A stretch of 64,000 nt of DNA from Gluconacetobacter tumulisoli (GCF_014174155.1 NZ_JABEQM010000013.1:1-64000), one strand, 5' to 3'. Positions 1 to 9,841 are shown, counted from the first letter of the stretch. The notes: generated from the letters alone by a model not told the origin. Translations and numbers: made by a program.

Positions 1-192
1 CACGCCCCACGCCTGCGCCCCGCCCCACGCCAGAACCGCAATCAGCCCACCCATCAGCACAAGGATCAACAGCGCGCATCCGCGCACCATCGTCGCGAAA
101 ATCGCGTCCCCGGACCGCCCTGGCGCCCGGCGCGCCGCCGGTGGGGCGGCAGGGGCCGATGGTACTGAACTCTCCATGCGGGAACGATCCAT
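1..192 (-). CDS. PstC-like ABC permease N-terminus (partial)
   Basis: Only the first 64 residues lie in the window; the gene runs off the left edge. A Pro/Ala/Arg-rich cytoplasmic tail of about 30 residues ends in the motif GDAIF. One strong hydrophobic segment follows (about residues 38-58, LLILVLMGGLIAVLAW). Short tails of this kind before TM1 are typical of the phosphate permease PstC, but other binding-protein-dependent permeases look similar. The ATG at 192 is preferred because GGAG lies five bases upstream; an in-frame ATG at 177 has no ribosome binding site. It is the last gene of the minus-strand run. No Pho box was recognised upstream. Confidence 0.45.
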   Translation of the reverse strand, partial: MDRSRMESSVPSAPAAPPAARRAPGRSGDAIFATMVRGCALLILVLMGGLIAVLAWGGAQAWGV

Positions 193-349
193 GCGGGCTC
201 CGGCCAGATGTGGCGCTTCGTCAACCTTGTCGGTCGCACCCGGCCGGTATGATCCGGGGGCAATCAGACCGCTTCGGCAGTCTCCTACTGGACCCCCCTG
301 CCTCCCTGCAACCTTCGATCGCCGAAGGTGGGCATTCGACGACCGTCGG

Positions 350-1297
350 TCAGGCGGCCCGCAGGCGCGACAACCTGTCGATCACCAGGTTGAAATAGCC
401 CTCGGCATCCACCCTGTTCAACACCAGCGCGTTGGGGTGACGCCCCGAAACGCCCCACCAGTCGATGACCGTCATGCCCCGCGTCAATTCCCCATGGCAT
501 TCGATCCCGACATGGGCCAGGCGACCGCTGAACAGATGGGGTTGCAGCAGGGCCGCGATGACCGTGGGATCGTGCAGGGGACCGCCATCGGTGCCCCATT
601 GGCGTTCGTTGAAGGTCTTGTTGAAGCGCAGCAGATGATAGAACGCCTCGGCAATCGGGGTGTCGATCGCACGCAGGCGCGCCATCCGTGCCGCCGTCGT
701 CAGCGCGCGGTGCGTGCAATCCAGCGGGATCATGGTGATTGGCACGCCCGAGGCGAACACGCGGGACGCGGCCTCGGGGTCCACATGGATGTTGTATTCG
801 GCGGCCGGGGTGATGTTCCCGCCCTCGGACCGCGCGCCGCCCATCAGCACGATACCATGCAGATGATCGGCCAGCCGGGGTTCGCGGATCATCGCCAGCG
901 CGATGTTCGTCAACGGCGCGAGGCAGCAGAGCGTCACGCTGCCCGCCGGCCGGGCCATCACCAGTTCGACGATCCGGTCGGGGGCGAATCCCGCGGCAGG
1001 ACGCAGGGCGGGTTCCGGCAGGTCGTAGCCGTCGAATCCGGTGGCGCCATGTACATGTTCGGCCGTCCGCAGCGTCCCCGCCAGCGGCCCCTCGGCCCCG
1101 GCATAGACCGGCACGTCGTCCCGTCCCGCCAGTTCCAGCGCCATCAGCGCGTTGCGGGTCGTCAGATGCAGGGGCACGTTCCCGCCGACGGTCGTCAGCG
1201 CCAGCACCTCCAGCTCGTCGGGCGACGCCAGGGCCATCAGGAACGCCACAGCGTCGTCCGGAGAGGGATCGGTATCGATGATGACGGGGCGGATCAT
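350..1297 (-). CDS. Inosine/uridine-preferring nucleoside hydrolase family protein
   Basis: Hydrolyses the N-glycosidic bond of ribonucleosides to base and ribose (family knowledge). The N-terminus carries the calcium-binding signature DTDPSPDDA, with D10, D14 and D15 matching the classical IU-nucleoside hydrolase numbering. A second conserved block, LMGG followed by AEYN(I)HVDPEAA, lies mid-protein. The ATG at 1297 is chosen because GAGGAAGG sits seven bases upstream; an in-frame ATG at 1318 would place that ribosome binding site inside the coding sequence. The protein is 315 residues, normal for the family. It follows an ABC permease and ATPase on the same strand. That suggests uptake of a nucleoside or a pyrimidine/thiamine precursor, but the substrate is inference. 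Confidence 0.9.
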   Translation of the reverse strand: MIRPVIIDTDPSPDDAVAFLMALASPDELEVLALTTVGGNVPLHLTTRNALMALELAGRDDVPVYAGAEGPLAGTLRTAEHVHGATGFDGYDLPEPALRPAAGFAPDRIVELVMARPAGSVTLCCLAPLTNIALAMIREPRLADHLHGIVLMGGARSEGGNITPAAEYNIHVDPEAASRVFASGVPITMIPLDCTHRALTTAARMARLRAIDTPIAEAFYHLLRFNKTFNERQWGTDGGPLHDPTVIAALLQPHLFSGRLAHVGIECHGELTRGMTVIDWWGVSGRHPNALVLNRVDAEGYFNLVIDRLSRLRAA

Positions 1298-1368
1298 GAC
1301 GCGGCCTTCCTCGATCATTGCAGGCGGATGCGGTTGCGGGCGGCCCTGTCGTCCCCCGCCGCGCGCCG

Positions 1369-2139
1369 TCAGTCAACCACGCTGTCAGGCACCCAGTACA
1401 GCAGCCGCGCCAGCAGGCGGTCCACGCCCCACCACAGCAGCACCGTCATCGTCGCCAGCACCAGCAGGGCCGCGAACATCAGGTCGGTCTCGAATCGCGT
1501 GTTGGCCGTCTGCATCAGGAACCCCAGGCCCGACGAGGCGCCGACCCATTCCCCAACCACCGCCCCGATCGGCGCGATCGCCGTCGCCACCCGCAGCCCC
1601 GAACCGAACGCGGGCAGGGCGGCCGGCAGGCGGACATACACCAGCACCCGCCACGGCGCCGCCCCCATCGTCCGCGCCAGGTCCAGCCAGTCCGGCGGCG
1701 TCCGCCGCAGGCCGTCGAAGAAGGACGAGGTGATCGGAAAGAAGATCACCAGCACCGCCATCACCACCTTCGACGCGATCCCGAACCCGAACCACAGCAC
1801 CAGCAGCGGCGCCAATGCAAAGACCGGCACCGCCTGGCTGAACAGTACCAGCGGCATCATCCACCGCCGGACGACCCCCGAAGCGGTCATCGCCAGCGCC
1901 AGGGCCGCCCCGCCCAGCATGCCCAATCCCAGCCCCAGGACGGTTTCCAGCAAGGTCGTGCCTGCGGCATCCGCCAGAAGCCCCCGCTGCATCCACATCG
2001 TGCGCATCACCGCATCCGGCGACGGCAGCAGATAAGGCGGCACGCCACCCAGGCGCGCAATGCCCCACCACAGGGCCGCCAGCCCGGCCAGCGTGACCAG
2101 CGGACGCACCGTCCGGGCCACGACCCGCCGCGCGGTCAC
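1369..2139 (-). CDS. ABC transporter permease, SsuC/TauC/ThiX type
   Basis: A 256-residue inner-membrane permease with about six predicted helices. The N-terminal pattern PPYLLPSPDAV is typical of the nitrate/taurine/HMP permease family (BPD_transp_1), and the EAA-like loop lies around GLRRTPPDWLDLARTMGA. It starts at a GTG whose last bases overlap the TGA of the upstream ATPase gene (GTGA), so the two are translationally coupled. No substrate-binding protein gene lies beside it. The downstream nucleoside hydrolase suggests a pyrimidine, nucleoside or thiamine-precursor substrate, but sulfonate-type substrates cannot be excluded. Confidence 0.85.
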   Translation of the reverse strand: MTARRVVARTVRPLVTLAGLAALWWGIARLGGVPPYLLPSPDAVMRTMWMQRGLLADAAGTTLLETVLGLGLGMLGGAALALAMTASGVVRRWMMPLVLFSQAVPVFALAPLLVLWFGFGIASKVVMAVLVIFFPITSSFFDGLRRTPPDWLDLARTMGAAPWRVLVYVRLPAALPAFGSGLRVATAIAPIGAVVGEWVGASSGLGFLMQTANTRFETDLMFAALLVLATMTVLLWWGVDRLLARLLYWVPDSVVD

Positions 2140-2873
2140 GCGGCGATCCCGTCCAGCAGCCGCCGCATCAGGTGCCCCTGCCCCCGCAGCACGCCGGGAT
2201 CGTCCGCCGGGCGCGGCGTGGCGCCGTCGGGCGTCGGAACCGGCGACAGGCGGGCGGGCGATCCCGCCAGCAGCAGGATCACCTGCCCCAGCCGGCAGGC
2301 CTCCAGCGGATCATGGGTGATCAGTACGACGGTCCGGTCCCGCAGCATGTCGGCAGCCAGGTCCTGCATGCGCGCCCGCGTCACGCTGTCCAGCGCGGAG
2401 AAGGGTTCGTCCATCAGCACGACCGGACGATCCTCGTACAAGGTTCGGGCCAGGGCGACCCGCTGCCGCATGCCGCCCGACAATTCCGACGGCAGGGCCT
2501 CAAGGCGGTCGCCCAGCCCGACACGGCGCAGCAGGGCCTCGGCCCGGTCGCGTGCGATCGGCGCGCCGCGCAGGCGCGCGCCCATCGTCACGTTGTCGAT
2601 GACCCGCGCCCACGGCAGCAGCAGATCCTGCTGCCCCATCCAGGCGACACGCCCGGCCAGCGACATCGCGTCATCCGCCACGACACGCCCCGCCGTCGGC
2701 CGGTCCAGAAGCGCGATCGACCGCAACAGGCTGGTCTTGCCCACGCCGCTGGGGCCGAGCAGGACGCTGAACGTCCCGGCAGGAAAGGTGAAATCCAGCC
2801 CCTCGAACACGGGGCTTCCCGCATAGGACAGGCCCAGCCCCTCCAGCCGGATCGCCGGGGGGGCCTGCGTCAC
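2136..2873 (-). CDS. ABC transporter ATP-binding protein
   Basis: A 245-residue nucleotide-binding subunit. Walker A is GPSGVGKTS, the Q-loop lies around GQQDLLLPW, the signature is LSGGMRQR, Walker B is [12 protein letters not shown], and the H-loop is ITHDP. The start is a GTG whose bases overlap the rnhA stop codon (GTGA); the reading frame stays open upstream through rnhA, but family alignment begins only here. It pairs with the permease immediately downstream. Its class (SsuB/TauB/ThiZ-like) normally works with a periplasmic binding protein, which must be encoded elsewhere. Confidence 0.88.
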   Translation of the reverse strand: MTQAPPAIRLEGLGLSYAGSPVFEGLDFTFPAGTFSVLLGPSGVGKTSLLRSIALLDRPTAGRVVADDAMSLAGRVAWMGQQDLLLPWARVIDNVTMGARLRGAPIARDRAEALLRRVGLGDRLEALPSELSGGMRQRVALARTLYEDRPVVLMDEPFSALDSVTRARMQDLAADMLRDRTVVLITHDPLEACRLGQVILLLAGSPARLSPVPTPDGATPRPADDPGVLRGQGHLMRRLLDGIAA

Positions 2874-3376
2874 CGGCCGCGAACCGGGTAGGCGATCCCC
2901 AGCGCATCGCGCGCCGCCGTCGCAAGGCGATCGACACGCTCGTTGTTCTCGTCGCCGGAATGGCCGCGCACCCAGCGCCAGGTCACATCGTGCCGGGCGC
3001 TGACATCCAGCAGGCGCCGCCACAGGTCCATGTTGGCGACCGGATCGCCCGAGGCGTTGCGCCAGTTCCGGCGCACCCAGCCGGTGTGCCAGCGCGTGAT
3101 CCCGTTGCGGACATATTCGCTGTCGGTATGCAGTACCACACGGCACGGGCGCTTCAGGGCCTCCAGCGCCTCGGCCGCCGCCGTCAGTTCCATGCGGTTG
3201 TTGGTCGTCTCGGCCGCCCCGCCCGAGATCTCGCGCTCCTGGCCGCGAAAGACCAGCAGTGCTGCCCAGCCCCCCGGCCCCGGATTGGGCTTGCAACCAC
3301 CGTCGGTCCAGACCTCGACAAGCCCGAGATCCGTTTCGGCATCGGCCTCGACCGGCCGTTCCTGGTCAGAGGCCAT
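2870..3376 (-). CDS. rnhA: Ribonuclease HI
   Basis: Degrades the RNA strand of RNA/DNA hybrids in the cytoplasm. All four catalytic acidic residues are visible: D25 in [12 protein letters not shown]63 in NRMEL, D85 in HTDSEY and D149 in ERVD, with the flexible-loop H139 in RGHSGDENN. At 168 residues it is slightly longer than the family norm because of about 18 extra N-terminal residues. Its start overlaps the end of thrB by 11 bases and its stop overlaps the GTG of the ABC ATPase gene. The gene order ispH-thrB-rnhA is common in alphaproteobacteria. Confidence 0.97.
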   Translation of the reverse strand: MASDQERPVEADAETDLGLVEVWTDGGCKPNPGPGGWAALLVFRGQEREISGGAAETTNNRMELTAAAEALEALKRPCRVVLHTDSEYVRNGITRWHTGWVRRNWRNASGDPVANMDLWRRLLDVSARHDVTWRWVRGHSGDENNERVDRLATAARDALGIAYPVRGR

Positions 3377-4343
3377 AGGCCGCCCCCCCTTCGCGCACCG
3401 CGCGGTGGAATCGCAGGCGGCGCAGATACTCCAGCGGATCCTTGCGGGTGACCATCGCCCCCGCCGGCGTATTCACCCAGTCATACAGCCGGGTCAGCAG
3501 GAAACGCAGCGCGGCCCCCGATGCCAGCACCGGCAGCGACTGGCGTTCGGCCGGGGACAGCGGACGGACGCTTTCATATCCCGCGATCAGCGCACGTGAT
3601 TTCGCGATATCGAACGACCCGTCGGCATCAAAGCACCACGCGTTCAGGCAGATCGCGATGTCGTAGGCCAGGATGTCGGTGCAGGCGAAATAGAAATCGA
3701 TGATCCCCGAGACCTCGCCATCCAGGAAGAAGACATTGTCCGGGAACAGGTCGGCATGGATCTGCCCGCGCGGCAGGTCGGCATGGCCGCCGTGCCCCGG
3801 CCATGCGGGCAGGATCCCGGCCAGCGCCGCATCCAGTTCCCCCATCAGCCCGGGCTGGACCGAATCCCCGTCGGCCCGGCAGGCCGTTGCCAGCGCGGAC
3901 CACGCGGCGGGCCCCAGCGCGTTCGGACGCACCGCGTCATAGCCCCGGCCGGCCACGTGCAGCGACGCCAGCGCCGCCCCCACGGGCGCGCAATGTTCCG
4001 GCAGCACCTGGCGGGGCCAGACGCCCGACAGGAAGGTCGTGACCGCCGCTGGCCGGCCGGCCAGCATGCGCAGCGCCACCCCGTCACGCGCCGGCACCGG
4101 GCGCGGGCAGGACAGGCCCTGATCCGACAGATACCCCATCAGGCCCAGGAACCACGGCAGATCGCCGGGATCGACCCGACGCTCATAGAGCGTCAGGATA
4201 AAGTCGCCGCCCGTCGTGCGCAGGACGAAATTGCTGTTTTCCACCCCTTCGGCGATCCCCCGGAACGCCGTGAGGTCGCCGATATCGTACTCGGACAGGA
4301 ACGCCCGCAGCGCCCCGTCCGAAACATCCGTGTAGACGGCCAT
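3366..4343 (-). CDS. thrB: Homoserine kinase, type II (APH fold)
   Basis: Phosphorylates L-homoserine in threonine biosynthesis. This is the aminoglycoside-phosphotransferase-like type found in many alphaproteobacteria, not the GHMP type. Visible features are the N-terminal GVENSNF nucleotide-loop region, the catalytic loop [11 protein letters not shown] and the metal-binding segment GIIDFYFAC. The length of 325 residues is typical. It lies 15 bases after ispH and overlaps rnhA, so it is probably co-transcribed with both. A general APH-family kinase would be the alternative, but the synteny supports ThrB. Confidence 0.93.
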   Translation of the reverse strand: MAVYTDVSDGALRAFLSEYDIGDLTAFRGIAEGVENSNFVLRTTGGDFILTLYERRVDPGDLPWFLGLMGYLSDQGLSCPRPVPARDGVALRMLAGRPAAVTTFLSGVWPRQVLPEHCAPVGAALASLHVAGRGYDAVRPNALGPAAWSALATACRADGDSVQPGLMGELDAALAGILPAWPGHGGHADLPRGQIHADLFPDNVFFLDGEVSGIIDFYFACTDILAYDIAICLNAWCFDADGSFDIAKSRALIAGYESVRPLSPAERQSLPVLASGAALRFLLTRLYDWVNTPAGAMVTRKDPLEYLRRLRFHRAVREGGAAYGL

Positions 4344-4358
4344 CGATGAAGGGTCTGG

Positions 4359-5357
4359 TCAGCCCAGCGGGGCCGGCAGGCGGAACGTCACGTTCTCTTC
4401 CTTGACGGTCCGCTCCTCGATTTCCAGCGTGTAGCGCTTGGCCAGGGCCGCCACCATTTCCTGCACCAGCGCCTCGGGCGCCGAGGCGCCGGCGGTGATG
4501 CCCAGCGTGTTCACGCCGTCCAGCACGGACCAGTCCAGGTCGCTCAGGCGCGGCACCAGCAGGGCGCGCGGCGCGCCGGAACGTTCCGCCACCTCGCGCA
4601 GGCGCTGCGAGTTGGAGGAATTCGGCGAACCGATCACGATCACCAGGTCGCACCCCGGGGCGATGGCCTTCACCGCTTCCTGCCGGTTGGTGGTGGCGTA
4701 GCAGATGTCCTCGCGCTTCGGCCCCTCGATCAGGGGAAACCGGCGGCGCAGGATGTCCACGATCTCGGCCGTGTCGTCGACCGACAGCGTGGTCTGGGTG
4801 ATGAAGGCCAGGCGCGACGGGTCTGCCGGCTGGACGGTGCGGGCTTCCTCCGCATCGTTGATCAGGGTCACCGCGCCGGCCGGAAGCTGGCCCATCGTGC
4901 CGACGACCTCGGGGTGGCCGGCATGGCCGATCATCAGGATGTGGCGGCTGTCGGGCCCGCCATCGGCGAAATGACGCTCGGCCTCGCGATGGACCTTGGA
5001 CACCAGCGGGCAGGTCGCATCCAGATACAGCAGGTTGCGGCGCTCGGCCTCGGCGGGAACGGTCTTGGGCACGCCATGGGCGGAAAAGACGACATGGCCG
5101 TCGGGCGGCACCTCGTCCAGTTCCTCGACGAAGATGGCGCCCTGGGCTTCCAGCTCCTCGACGACGGTGCGGTTATGCACGATCTCGTGCCGGACATAGA
5201 CCGGCGCGCCATAGCGGCGGATCGCTTCCTCGACCACCCGGATGGCGCGGTCGACGCCGGCGCAGAACCCGCGCGGGCCGGCCAGAAGGACCTTCAGCGA
5301 GCGGGTCGACGCATCGGCGGGCACGGAATCGGGTGTCTGAATCATCTGGTCGGGCAT
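4359..5357 (-). CDS. ispH: 4-hydroxy-3-methylbut-2-enyl diphosphate reductase
   Basis: Last enzyme of the MEP isoprenoid pathway, a 4Fe-4S protein making IPP and DMAPP from HMBPP. The three cluster cysteines are in the expected motifs: [11 protein letters not shown] near the N-terminus, [12 protein letters not shown], and ICYATTNRQ. The conserved SNSSNSQRL-type segment (here [10 protein letters not shown]) is also present. The ATG at 5357 is preceded by GGGGA at good spacing; a TTG four codons upstream is a weaker alternative. It is the first gene of the minus-strand run, divergent from a lipoprotein gene across about 230 bases, so the promoter is expected in 5358-5589. Confidence 0.97.
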   Translation of the reverse strand: MPDQMIQTPDSVPADASTRSLKVLLAGPRGFCAGVDRAIRVVEEAIRRYGAPVYVRHEIVHNRTVVEELEAQGAIFVEELDEVPPDGHVVFSAHGVPKTVPAEAERRNLLYLDATCPLVSKVHREAERHFADGGPDSRHILMIGHAGHPEVVGTMGQLPAGAVTLINDAEEARTVQPADPSRLAFITQTTLSVDDTAEIVDILRRRFPLIEGPKREDICYATTNRQEAVKAIAPGCDLVIVIGSPNSSNSQRLREVAERSGAPRALLVPRLSDLDWSVLDGVNTLGITAGASAPEALVQEMVAALAKRYTLEIEERTVKEENVTFRLPAPLG

Positions 5358-5589
5358 GGTGTTCCCCAAACGTCCGGCGGGCGGTATAGGATACGGGCCG
5401 GGGGCAGCTTACCGGCCGGCCGCGCATCCAGGTGCTGGTCCGGCCCTACGCAAACCGGGACCGTGGCGCAAGCCATTTTCCTGCGACCCTGGTGCATTTG
5501 GACAGACCCGTCCAGCCGGAGCCACACCAGAATTCCGCCCGCACGGCGGAGCCGCGCCACCTGATCGAGAACGAGACCCCGGAACCAGC

Positions 5590-6195
5590 ATGACCATCGC
5601 CATCCCGAACGGCCTGCGCCGCCTCTGCCGTCCCGTCGCCTTTCGTGGATTGGCGTTCCTGCCGCTCGCGCTCCTGCCCTCGGCCTGCCAGCTGGACGAT
5701 CCGAACGCCTTCGCGCCGGCCTGTCCGGTCGTCGAGGTCCCGGGCGAGGCCGCGGACCTGGTGGCCTATGCCGGGGACGCGCACGACATCGCCCACATGA
5801 CGACACGCGTCAGCCTGACCCGCGTCACCGGAAACTGCCAGCAGGGCAGCCGCGGCGGCAAGGGCCGGCCGCGATCGATCACCACCAATATCAGCGTGGG
5901 CATGGACGTCACGCGCGGCCCGGCGACCCGGGGCCGGACGGTCGAGGTCCCGTATTTCATCGCCGTCGTCTATGACGGCGAGATCAAGAGCAAGAAGCAG
6001 TTCGTGGAAACCATCGAATTTCCGCCGAACGTGACCCGGACGCTGACGCACACGCGCATCGTCCCCATCGACCTGCCGGTGTCTCACCGCGTCACGATCG
6101 ACGGCTATCATATCGAGGTCGGGTTCCAGTTGACGCCGGACCAGCTGGCCTACAATCGCAGCCACCTGATCACGCCGTCATTCCACCCGCTCTGA
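5590..6195 (+). CDS. Predicted lipoprotein of unknown function
   Basis: A 201-residue protein with a type II signal peptide: basic start, hydrophobic core LAFLPLALL and lipobox LPSAC with C33 as the lipidated residue. The mature part is rich in beta-strand-like alternation and has a basic GGKGRPRS loop. No enzymatic motif was recognised. Such proteins are probably anchored in the outer membrane facing the periplasm. The ATG at 5590 is chosen because it gives a compact signal peptide; the frame is open further upstream without family support. It is divergent from ispH. Confidence 0.75.
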   Translation: MTIAIPNGLRRLCRPVAFRGLAFLPLALLPSACQLDDPNAFAPACPVVEVPGEAADLVAYAGDAHDIAHMTTRVSLTRVTGNCQQGSRGGKGRPRSITTNISVGMDVTRGPATRGRTVEVPYFIAVVYDGEIKSKKQFVETIEFPPNVTRTLTHTRIVPIDLPVSHRVTIDGYHIEVGFQLTPDQLAYNRSHLITPSFHPL

Positions 6196-6272
6196 CCCGG
6201 TTCGCGCGGCCCCGTCCGGATCGCGTGCAGGAGTCTGTCCGACCGCGCCGAAGCATCCCGGATGGGCGCTTT

Positions 6273-6719
6273 CTATGGCCACCGATAGCGGACCGTCATG
6301 AACCCCAGGGTTTCATGAGGAAACTGCCCGTCCATCCGCAGGCCGCGCCGCTCGTAGAAGCGCCTTGCCGGATGGTTGTCGGCACTGGTCCGCAGCCGGA
6401 ATCCGGCCGGCATCTCGCGCTTGGCCACAGTGAGAAGCACCGTTCCCACGCCGGCCCCTTTCATGGCGGGAGAGACGAAGAGCTGCCGCAGCCAACTCCT
6501 TTGCCGCTCGAACGCGAGGAAGCCCACGATTTCGGAACCATTGCAGGCGACATGGATGCTCCACGCGCACCGGCTCTCACGCGCGAGGCGGTCCTGATAC
6601 TCCGCCAGGCTCGGCTCGGATTCCGGTGCAAGACCCGTCGAGAGCGCACTGCTCCGCCACAGTTGAGCCACCGTTTCAAGATCGCCGGCCTGGAACCCGC
6701 GCACATCGATATTCTGCAT
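6273..6719 (-). CDS. GNAT family N-acetyltransferase
   Basis: A 148-residue acetyl-CoA-dependent acyltransferase. The core fold is visible: strand segment IVGFLAFERQ, strand LRQLFVSPAMKGAGVGTVLL with an acetyl-CoA pyrophosphate loop of the Q/RxxGxG/A type (KGAGVG), and the C-terminal NHPARRFYERRGL motif. The start ATG at 6719 is the only sensible one; the ribosome binding site is weak. The acceptor substrate cannot be predicted. It lies downstream of the sulfate-type binding protein on the same strand, with a gap of about 95 bases. Confidence 0.85.
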   Translation of the reverse strand: MQNIDVRGFQAGDLETVAQLWRSSALSTGLAPESEPSLAEYQDRLARESRCAWSIHVACNGSEIVGFLAFERQRSWLRQLFVSPAMKGAGVGTVLLTVAKREMPAGFRLRTSADNHPARRFYERRGLRMDGQFPHETLGFMTVRYRWP

Positions 6720-6814
6720 ATGCGGCCTGATGGCGCAGCGTGATGACCCTGGCACTTCGAAACCGATGTCAGGGCCCCCTGATCGCGCTCGGCTCTGTAA
6801 TCGGGATATGTTCC

Positions 6815-7849
6815 TTATTTCGCATAGATGCTGTCGAACACCCCGCCATCGGCGAAATGAGTCTTCTGCACGGCCGTCCATCCCCCCAGGCTGGCGACGT
6901 CGAACGTCTTGACCTTCGGGAACAGGTCGCCGGTCCCGGCCAGGATCGCCGGGTCCACTGGCCGGAAATAATGCTTCGCCCCGATCCGCTGTCCTTCCGG
7001 GGTGAACAGGAACTCCAGATAGGCGCGCGCGACCTCCGTCGTGCCATGGGCGGAGGCGTTGCGATCCACCACCGCAACCGGCGGTTCGGCCAGGACGGTC
7101 ACCGGGGGCACGACGATGTCGAACGACTCCGGCCCGACATCCCGCGATGCCAGCAGGGCCTCGTCCTCCCACGCAAGCAGCACGTCGCCCAGCCCGCGCT
7201 GCACGAAGCTGTTGGTCGCGCCGCGCGCACCGGTGTCCAGCACCGGCACATGGGCGAACAGAGATTTCAGATAGGCGCGGGCCGTTGCCTCCGACCCGCC
7301 AGGCTGGTTCAGCGCCCAGCCCCACGCCGCCAGATAGTTCCAGCGCGCACCGCCCGACGTCTTGGGATTGGGGGTAATGACCTGCACCCCGTCGCGGATC
7401 AGGTCGGGCCAGTCATGGATCCCCTTGGGATTGCCCTTGCGGACCAGGAAGACGATGGTGCTGGTATAGGGCGTGGAATTATGCGGCAGGCGCTTCTGCC
7501 AGTCCGTCGCCAGCAGCCCGTGCGTGGCCAGGACATCGATGTCGTAGGCCAGCCCCAGCGTGACCACGTCGGCCGGGGCCCCCTCCAGCACCGCGCGAGA
7601 CTGCGCGCCGGACCCGCCGTTCGAGGTCCGGACCGCAACCGCGGCGCCATTGTGGCTTTTCGCCCATGACGCGGCGAAGACGCGGTTGATATCGGCATAA
7701 AGCTCGCGCGTCGGATCATAGGACACGTTGAGCAGGGTGGTGGCCGCCTGGGCCGCCCGGGGGCGCAGACCCACGATGGAGGCCGCGCCGGCGACCGCGG
7801 CGCCGGCAAGAAACGTCCGGCGCGACGAAGAGAAAGGCGTGTGGGTCAT
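6815..7849 (-). CDS. Sulfate/thiosulfate ABC transporter substrate-binding protein
   Basis: A 344-residue periplasmic binding protein of the Sbp/CysP family. It has an RR-containing signal peptide (SSRRTFLAGAAVAG), so Tat export is possible, then LLNVSYDPTRELY. The family signatures GGSGAQSRAVLEGAPADVVTL and TPNPKTSGGARWNYLAAW are both present, and the C-terminal part has FRPVDP. The ATG at 7849 follows AGGGTGG with four to five bases spacing. No cysT/cysW/cysA genes lie nearby, so its membrane partners are elsewhere. A porin gene lies just upstream on the same strand. Confidence 0.93.
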   Translation of the reverse strand: MTHTPFSSSRRTFLAGAAVAGAASIVGLRPRAAQAATTLLNVSYDPTRELYADINRVFAASWAKSHNGAAVAVRTSNGGSGAQSRAVLEGAPADVVTLGLAYDIDVLATHGLLATDWQKRLPHNSTPYTSTIVFLVRKGNPKGIHDWPDLIRDGVQVITPNPKTSGGARWNYLAAWGWALNQPGGSEATARAYLKSLFAHVPVLDTGARGATNSFVQRGLGDVLLAWEDEALLASRDVGPESFDIVVPPVTVLAEPPVAVVDRNASAHGTTEVARAYLEFLFTPEGQRIGAKHYFRPVDPAILAGTGDLFPKVKTFDVASLGGWTAVQKTHFADGGVFDSIYAK

Positions 7850-7985
7850 GATACCACCCTGTTGCAGGCCGATCGCGACGTGGCCGGAGGCCGGATCGCG
7901 AAACGCGGCGCGTTGAGACAAAGGACCGGCCGGTACGTAACCGGCCTGGTCACGCACGAGGGCCCGAGTTAAGGCATCGGAAAGA

Positions 7986-9668
7986 TCAGAACGCGGCCTG
8001 GACCCGGCCCGCAAGAACATTGCCGGTCCGGCCGAACAGGTTGACGCCGCCCGAGACGCCTTTCGAACGACTGACGATGAAATGGTCGTAGTCCAGCATG
8101 AACTTCACATGGGGGGTGGGGTACCAGTTCACGCCGCCCTGCCAGACCGTCTGCTGGTCGCCGTCGATCCCCGTTCCGCCCTGGCCTGCGACATCGCTCA
8201 GGTCCGTCACGCTCCAGCGGCCGTTGAGCTCCAACGCGCCCCAATGGTTGTGCAGGGGATCGAAATCGTACTCGACGCCGGGCGTCGTGAAGGCGGCGAT
8301 CTTGGAGTTGTAGATTCGCGGTTTGCCGAACAGGGTATAGTTGGCCGCCACATACCAGCCATCGAAACCCAGCGAGGGCAGCGGGGAAGCGCCGGTAGTG
8401 TGACCGCGCTGCACGCCGATATGGTAATATTCGCCCTTCAGCAGGAAGCGTTGCCACCTGAAGGCCAGCTGGGGACCGGCGGCCCAGATCTGGGCGACAT
8501 TGGTCAGGGCGCCCGATGTCAGCAGCGACGTCTCGCCCAGCGGGATTTCGGCATTGTCGCTGAAGGTGTAGGTGCGTCCGTTCGCATTCTGGTTGACCTT
8601 GAAGGCGCTCGTCGCGCCGGCGCCGACATGGACGTCGATGTCCTTGCTGACATAGGGGCGCCCGGCAACACGCACCATCCCGCCGGTCTGGCTGTCGGTG
8701 ATCGTCGTATCCTTCGACCGGTCGCCGAATTTCTGTCCGGTGAAATAGGCCGCCGCCAGCCAGCGCTTTTCGTAATGCTCGCCCCCGACGCTGAATCGGG
8801 CGACGCCGCCGGCGATATTGCGCACCAGGTCGACGATCGTCGGACGCTCCAGGAATTCGAATGCCCCGGAACGTTCGGCGCTTTCCTCTTCCATGCGCGG
8901 CTGGAAATAGCCGACGGTCAGCGTCGTGTTGCGAAGCCCGGTATAGTTCAGGTTGGCCTCGAACAATCCCACCGATCCGTCGACCGAACTGGAGCCGAAA
9001 TCGGGGGTGATGTTGGCCACCCAGTCCTTGTACCGCCAGGTGAAATAGAGGCGCAGCCGGCGCGCATTCTCGGTCAGCTTGTTGAAATTGCCGTTACCCT
9101 CGCCGGCTCGCGGACCGGCGCCGAGAAAGCCGCCGATATCTTCCTGCGCCAGCAGCCCGACCGAGAAGCTGTAGGCCCCGTCATCCGACGAGATGGTAGG
9201 ACGGCCGGACGGGAAACCGATGCGCATGCCACCGATATGAACGCTTTCGTCCTTACTGGTCGCGGCCTTGAATTCCTCCCACGAGGCAATCGACCCTTCC
9301 AGCGCGGCCAGGCGTGAATCGGCGTCGGAACGCGGACGGTGCGGGCCGGCACCCTGGGGCTCGCCGATCGTCGGCAGCGGCCCGGTCCAGGGCTGGGGCT
9401 GGGGCCGGGCCTGGGCGTGACGCACCTCCTGCGGGGCAGGCGCGTGCGCCGTGCGCACGCCCGTCCGGGCAGCGCCCTCGGCGCGGGCGACGCGGGCGCG
9501 CAATTGCCCGATCTCGCCCAGCATGTCGCGCCGCATCTCCGCCATTTCGCGGCGCAGTTCCCGGATCTCGTCATCCTGCGGCGACGCCATGGCCATCCCC
9601 GGCGCGGCGACACCGGCCATGATGGTTGTCAGAAGCATGGCATCCCGCAACCGCGAACGAAAACGCAT
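7986..9668 (-). CDS. OprP/OprO-type phosphate-selective porin family protein
   Basis: A 560-residue outer-membrane beta-barrel. It has a signal peptide (MLLTTIMAGVAAPGMAMA), then a short coiled coil of charged heptads (about residues 32-65), a Pro/Gln-rich linker, and a long barrel domain. The C-terminal residue is phenylalanine (VQAAF), as required for BAM recognition. The barrel contains the typical ITPDFGSSSVDG and GYFQPRMEEES segments. The family name implies phosphate or polyphosphate transport, but the neighbouring sulfate-type binding protein makes another anion equally possible. The upstream region holds two small palindromes. Confidence 0.88.
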   Translation of the reverse strand: MRFRSRLRDAMLLTTIMAGVAAPGMAMASPQDDEIRELRREMAEMRRDMLGEIGQLRARVARAEGAARTGVRTAHAPAPQEVRHAQARPQPQPWTGPLPTIGEPQGAGPHRPRSDADSRLAALEGSIASWEEFKAATSKDESVHIGGMRIGFPSGRPTISSDDGAYSFSVGLLAQEDIGGFLGAGPRAGEGNGNFNKLTENARRLRLYFTWRYKDWVANITPDFGSSSVDGSVGLFEANLNYTGLRNTTLTVGYFQPRMEEESAERSGAFEFLERPTIVDLVRNIAGGVARFSVGGEHYEKRWLAAAYFTGQKFGDRSKDTTITDSQTGGMVRVAGRPYVSKDIDVHVGAGATSAFKVNQNANGRTYTFSDNAEIPLGETSLLTSGALTNVAQIWAAGPQLAFRWQRFLLKGEYYHIGVQRGHTTGASPLPSLGFDGWYVAANYTLFGKPRIYNSKIAAFTTPGVEYDFDPLHNHWGALELNGRWSVTDLSDVAGQGGTGIDGDQQTVWQGGVNWYPTPHVKFMLDYDHFIVSRSKGVSGGVNLFGRTGNVLAGRVQAAF

Positions 9669-9736
9669 CCCAGACCGATCCCTTCAGGCCGACGCATGAT
9701 TGGCGGAACCGGTCCACGCTCACGACGTCACGGTGA

Positions 9737-9754
9737 TATGGTATTTTCACCATA
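9737..9754. promoter_or_regulatory. Inverted repeat TATGGT-N6-ACCATA
   Basis: A perfect 6+6 inverted repeat with an AT-rich six-base loop, about 70 bases upstream of the porin start. Its size and position fit an operator or a short leader hairpin of the porin gene. The binding protein is unknown. Confidence 0.35.
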
Positions 9755-9841
9755 AAAATAGTTAATATTTGAAATCAACACCACATTGAATCCGTTGTCA
9801 ATTGCCCCCAAGTAGGCGCGAAATTAATGCACGCTCATTAT

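Noticed and set aside
176-2035. Plus-strand frame of 619 codons at the left end
   Set aside because: It is antisense to the nucleoside hydrolase and ABC permease genes, with His/Arg/Gln-rich composition.
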